This document shows, piece by piece, positions 63,954 to 64,000 of a stretch of 64,000 nucleotides of DNA (the stretch's first letter is position 1; each line of letters starts with the position of its first letter). The DNA comes from Streptomyces sp. DvalAA-43 (lineage in GTDB: Bacteria; Actinomycetota; Actinomycetes; Streptomycetales; Streptomycetaceae): contig NZ_FMBW01000071.1 in assembly GCF_900091725.1 (NCBI RefSeq), positions 434,001 to 498,000 on the forward strand, read 5' to 3'. Both the position numbers and the translations under genes were made by a program. The notes under the pieces are model-generated. The model was given only the letters and a program-made list of their open reading frames with translations, did no database searches and was not told the DNA's origin.

Positions 63954-64000
63954 GGGTGTACGCCGACCTTCCCGGCTTCCTGCTCCGTGCTTCGTGGGGC

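Overview
The window is a high-GC actinobacterial chromosome segment, almost certainly Streptomyces or a close relative. GC-rich third codon positions leave long shadow frames on every strand, and the gene order (bkd cluster, fhaA-fhaB-pstP-rodA-pbpA-pknB, class E sortases, pabA, crgA, rhomboid, cyclophilin, DUF3566, gyrA, gyrB, DUF721, recF) is the conserved Streptomyces core next to oriC. The origin itself and dnaN/dnaA should lie just beyond the right edge, upstream of recF. Two perfect 14-bp parS sites and a scatter of DnaA boxes fit an origin-proximal position. No insertion sequence, prophage or CRISPR array was seen.

Layout. 1-8.5 kb: two divergent Ser/Thr kinases (the first cut by the window edge), a secreted or anchored low-complexity protein, a PadR regulator with an ABC exporter of unknown substrate, and the proteasome activator Bpa. 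8.7-13.6 kb (minus strand): a quinone oxidoreductase, then a coupled MobA-like/MoeA/potassium-channel operon with a parS site exactly on the MoeA-channel start/stop overlap. 13.7-18.1 kb: branched-chain 2-oxoacid dehydrogenase E1alpha-E1beta-E2 and a divergent Lrp/AsnC regulator. 18.2-27.3 kb: a phenylacetate island (TetR regulator, paaN, paaABCDE) interrupted by a coupled DUF5819-HTTM-TrmH operon; shared 14-bp operator-like palindromes lie upstream of paaN, upstream of paaA and in the bkd/AsnC intergenic region. 27.4-33.6 kb: an acyl-CoA dehydrogenase preceded by a KstR-type palindrome, a rhodanese, a J-domain protein, a DUF2252 protein, and a MarR regulator divergent from an ABC-2-like membrane protein.

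33.7-42.4 kb: parS, tRNA-Leu, then the cell-wall and signalling operon (two FHA proteins, PP2C phosphatase, SEDS protein, class B PBP, PASTA kinase PknB), closed by two strong hairpins. 42.6-47.1 kb (minus): DUF881, three class E sortases, a 60-residue membrane protein and pabA. 47.2-52.9 kb: crgA, a DnaA-box cluster, a rhomboid protease, cyclophilin, a DUF5324-like protein, tRNA-Ala, an HTH protein and another Ser/Thr kinase. 53.1-64 kb: a secreted/anchored protein, small conserved proteins, tRNA-Ile, DUF3566, gyrA, gyrB, DUF721/DciA-like and recF, all on the minus strand apart from one small secreted protein.

Together the genes join replication and topology functions (gyrase, recF, parS, DnaA boxes) with polar growth and division control (PknB, FhaA, PstP, RodA/PbpA, CrgA, sortases) and with two catabolic modules (branched-chain amino acids, phenylacetate) that may share a TetR regulator.
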